This document shows, in pieces, positions 5,759 through 6,356 of a stretch of DNA of 6,356 nucleotides. The position numbers and the translations under genes were made by a program. Position 1 is the stretch's first letter; the number at the start of each line of letters is the position of its first letter. This stretch comes from an uncultured Granulicatella sp. (GTDB taxonomy: Bacteria; Bacillota; Bacilli; Lactobacillales; Aerococcaceae). The notes beneath the pieces were generated by a model that saw only the letters and a program-made list of their open reading frames with translations, ran no database searches and was not told where the DNA came from. Location of the stretch: NCBI GenBank assembly GCA_900551535.1, contig URWJ01000086.1:1-6356 (forward strand), given 5' to 3'.

Positions 5759-6356
5759 CTAATCGTCTACACCTAAAATTTCGTTAATATTGTTCTTGTA
5801 AAGAATTGCTTTCGCACCGTAAATGGCTTGAATACCACCTTTAACATCTAAAACATCTACGGCTCCAATATCTTTCAACGTTGCTTTATTTACTTTTTCA
5901 ACGTCTTTAACAGATACACGTAAACGAGTGATACAAGCATCCACGTCTTCAATATTTTCTGCTCCACCTAGAGCTTCGATAATACGAACGCTATCTTGTT
6001 TCAAGCTATCGCGTGTTTCAACAACTGGTTTGTCATCTGATAATAAATCATCTTCAATACGTCCTGGTGTTGCTACATTGAATTGAGTGATGAACCATCT
6101 GAATACGACATAGTATAGACCACTCCAGATTAAACCAAATGGAATTTGTAATAACCAGTTTGTCTTATCGTTACCTTGTAATACCCCGAATAATGTGAAG
6201 TCGATAACCCCACCAGAGAATGTATTACCAATAGAGATATTAAGAATATCCGCAATGAAGAAACTTACCCCATCAAGGAATGCGTGAATAACATATAATA
6301 CTGGACTTACGAATAAGAACATGAATTCGATTGGTTCTGTAATTCCTGTAATGAAT
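5759..6356 (-). CDS. PTS glucose-family permease, IIBC component (N-terminal part outside window)
   Basis: C-terminal part of a membrane sugar permease that imports and phosphorylates its sugar. The frame stays open to the window edge: before the first visible Met (6322) it reads FITGITEPIEF, the hallmark loop of glucose-family IIC domains, so the gene starts beyond 6356 and that Met is internal. Then follow the last IIC membrane segments, ending at VATPGR, an acidic linker, and the IIB domain. Its phosphorylation cysteine is in DVDACITRLRV (Cys codon 5933-5935), followed by KDIGAVDVLDVKGGIQAIYG. The protein stops soon after IIB (ILGVDD), so there is no C-terminal IIA fusion; the free IIA gene nearby fills that role. 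Glucose, maltose and N-acetylglucosamine permeases share these motifs, so I assign the family but not the sugar, and give no symbol. Confidence 0.93.
   Translation of the reverse strand, partial: FITGITEPIEFMFLFVSPVLYVIHAFLDGVSFFIADILNISIGNTFSGGVIDFTLFGVLQGNDKTNWLLQIPFGLIWSGLYYVVFRWFITQFNVATPGRIEDDLLSDDKPVVETRDSLKQDSVRIIEALGGAENIEDVDACITRLRVSVKDVEKVNKATLKDIGAVDVLDVKGGIQAIYGAKAILYKNNINEILGVDD

Overview
This window looks like a core chromosomal segment of a low-GC Gram-positive bacterium. The AAGGAG-type ribosome binding sites, short intergenic gaps, U-tract terminators, Bacillus-type LexA box (CGAAC-N4-GTTTG) and a DUF896/YnzC protein all point to Firmicutes. The split glucose-type PTS suggests Lactobacillales, possibly a Carnobacteriaceae- or Aerococcaceae-like coccus; the genus is an inference and cannot be fixed from the sequence alone. 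All genes except lexA lie on the minus strand. I see no mobile element, CRISPR array, tRNA or rRNA, and no gap longer than 300 bases without a gene.

Layout from left to right. At 1-981 is azlC-azlD, a two-gene unit for a branched-chain amino-acid exporter, with azlD cut by the window edge. At 1055-3049 is tkt (transketolase), with its own promoter and a terminator whose U-tract runs directly into the azlC ribosome binding site. At 3242-3499 is a small DUF896 (YnzC-like) gene with its own terminator. It is divergent from lexA (3634-4257, plus strand), and a single LexA box sits between them. lexA converges on crr, and the two share a terminator hairpin. At 4309-5631 is a compact rpiR-crr unit: an RpiR-family sugar-phosphate regulator followed by a stand-alone glucose-type enzyme IIA. 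At 5759-6356 is the 3' part of a PTS IIBC permease gene, closed by its own terminator.

How the genes fit together. The IIBC permease lacks a fused IIA domain as far as its C-terminus shows, and the free IIA two genes downstream is the obvious phosphodonor. The RpiR protein between them probably senses a phosphosugar and regulates one or both. Transketolase handles pentose phosphates in central carbon metabolism, but has its own promoter. LexA and DUF896 form an SOS module. In Bacillus subtilis the gene divergent from lexA is the cell-division inhibitor yneA, followed by yneB and ynzC. Here ynzC-like DUF896 is directly divergent and yneA/yneB are absent from the interval, which is the most informative contextual observation. 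I found no convincing undescribed system; the most notable unexplained structure is the lexA/DUF896 divergent control region, which has mirrored -10 modules, one of them bracketed by a perfect 7-bp inverted repeat.
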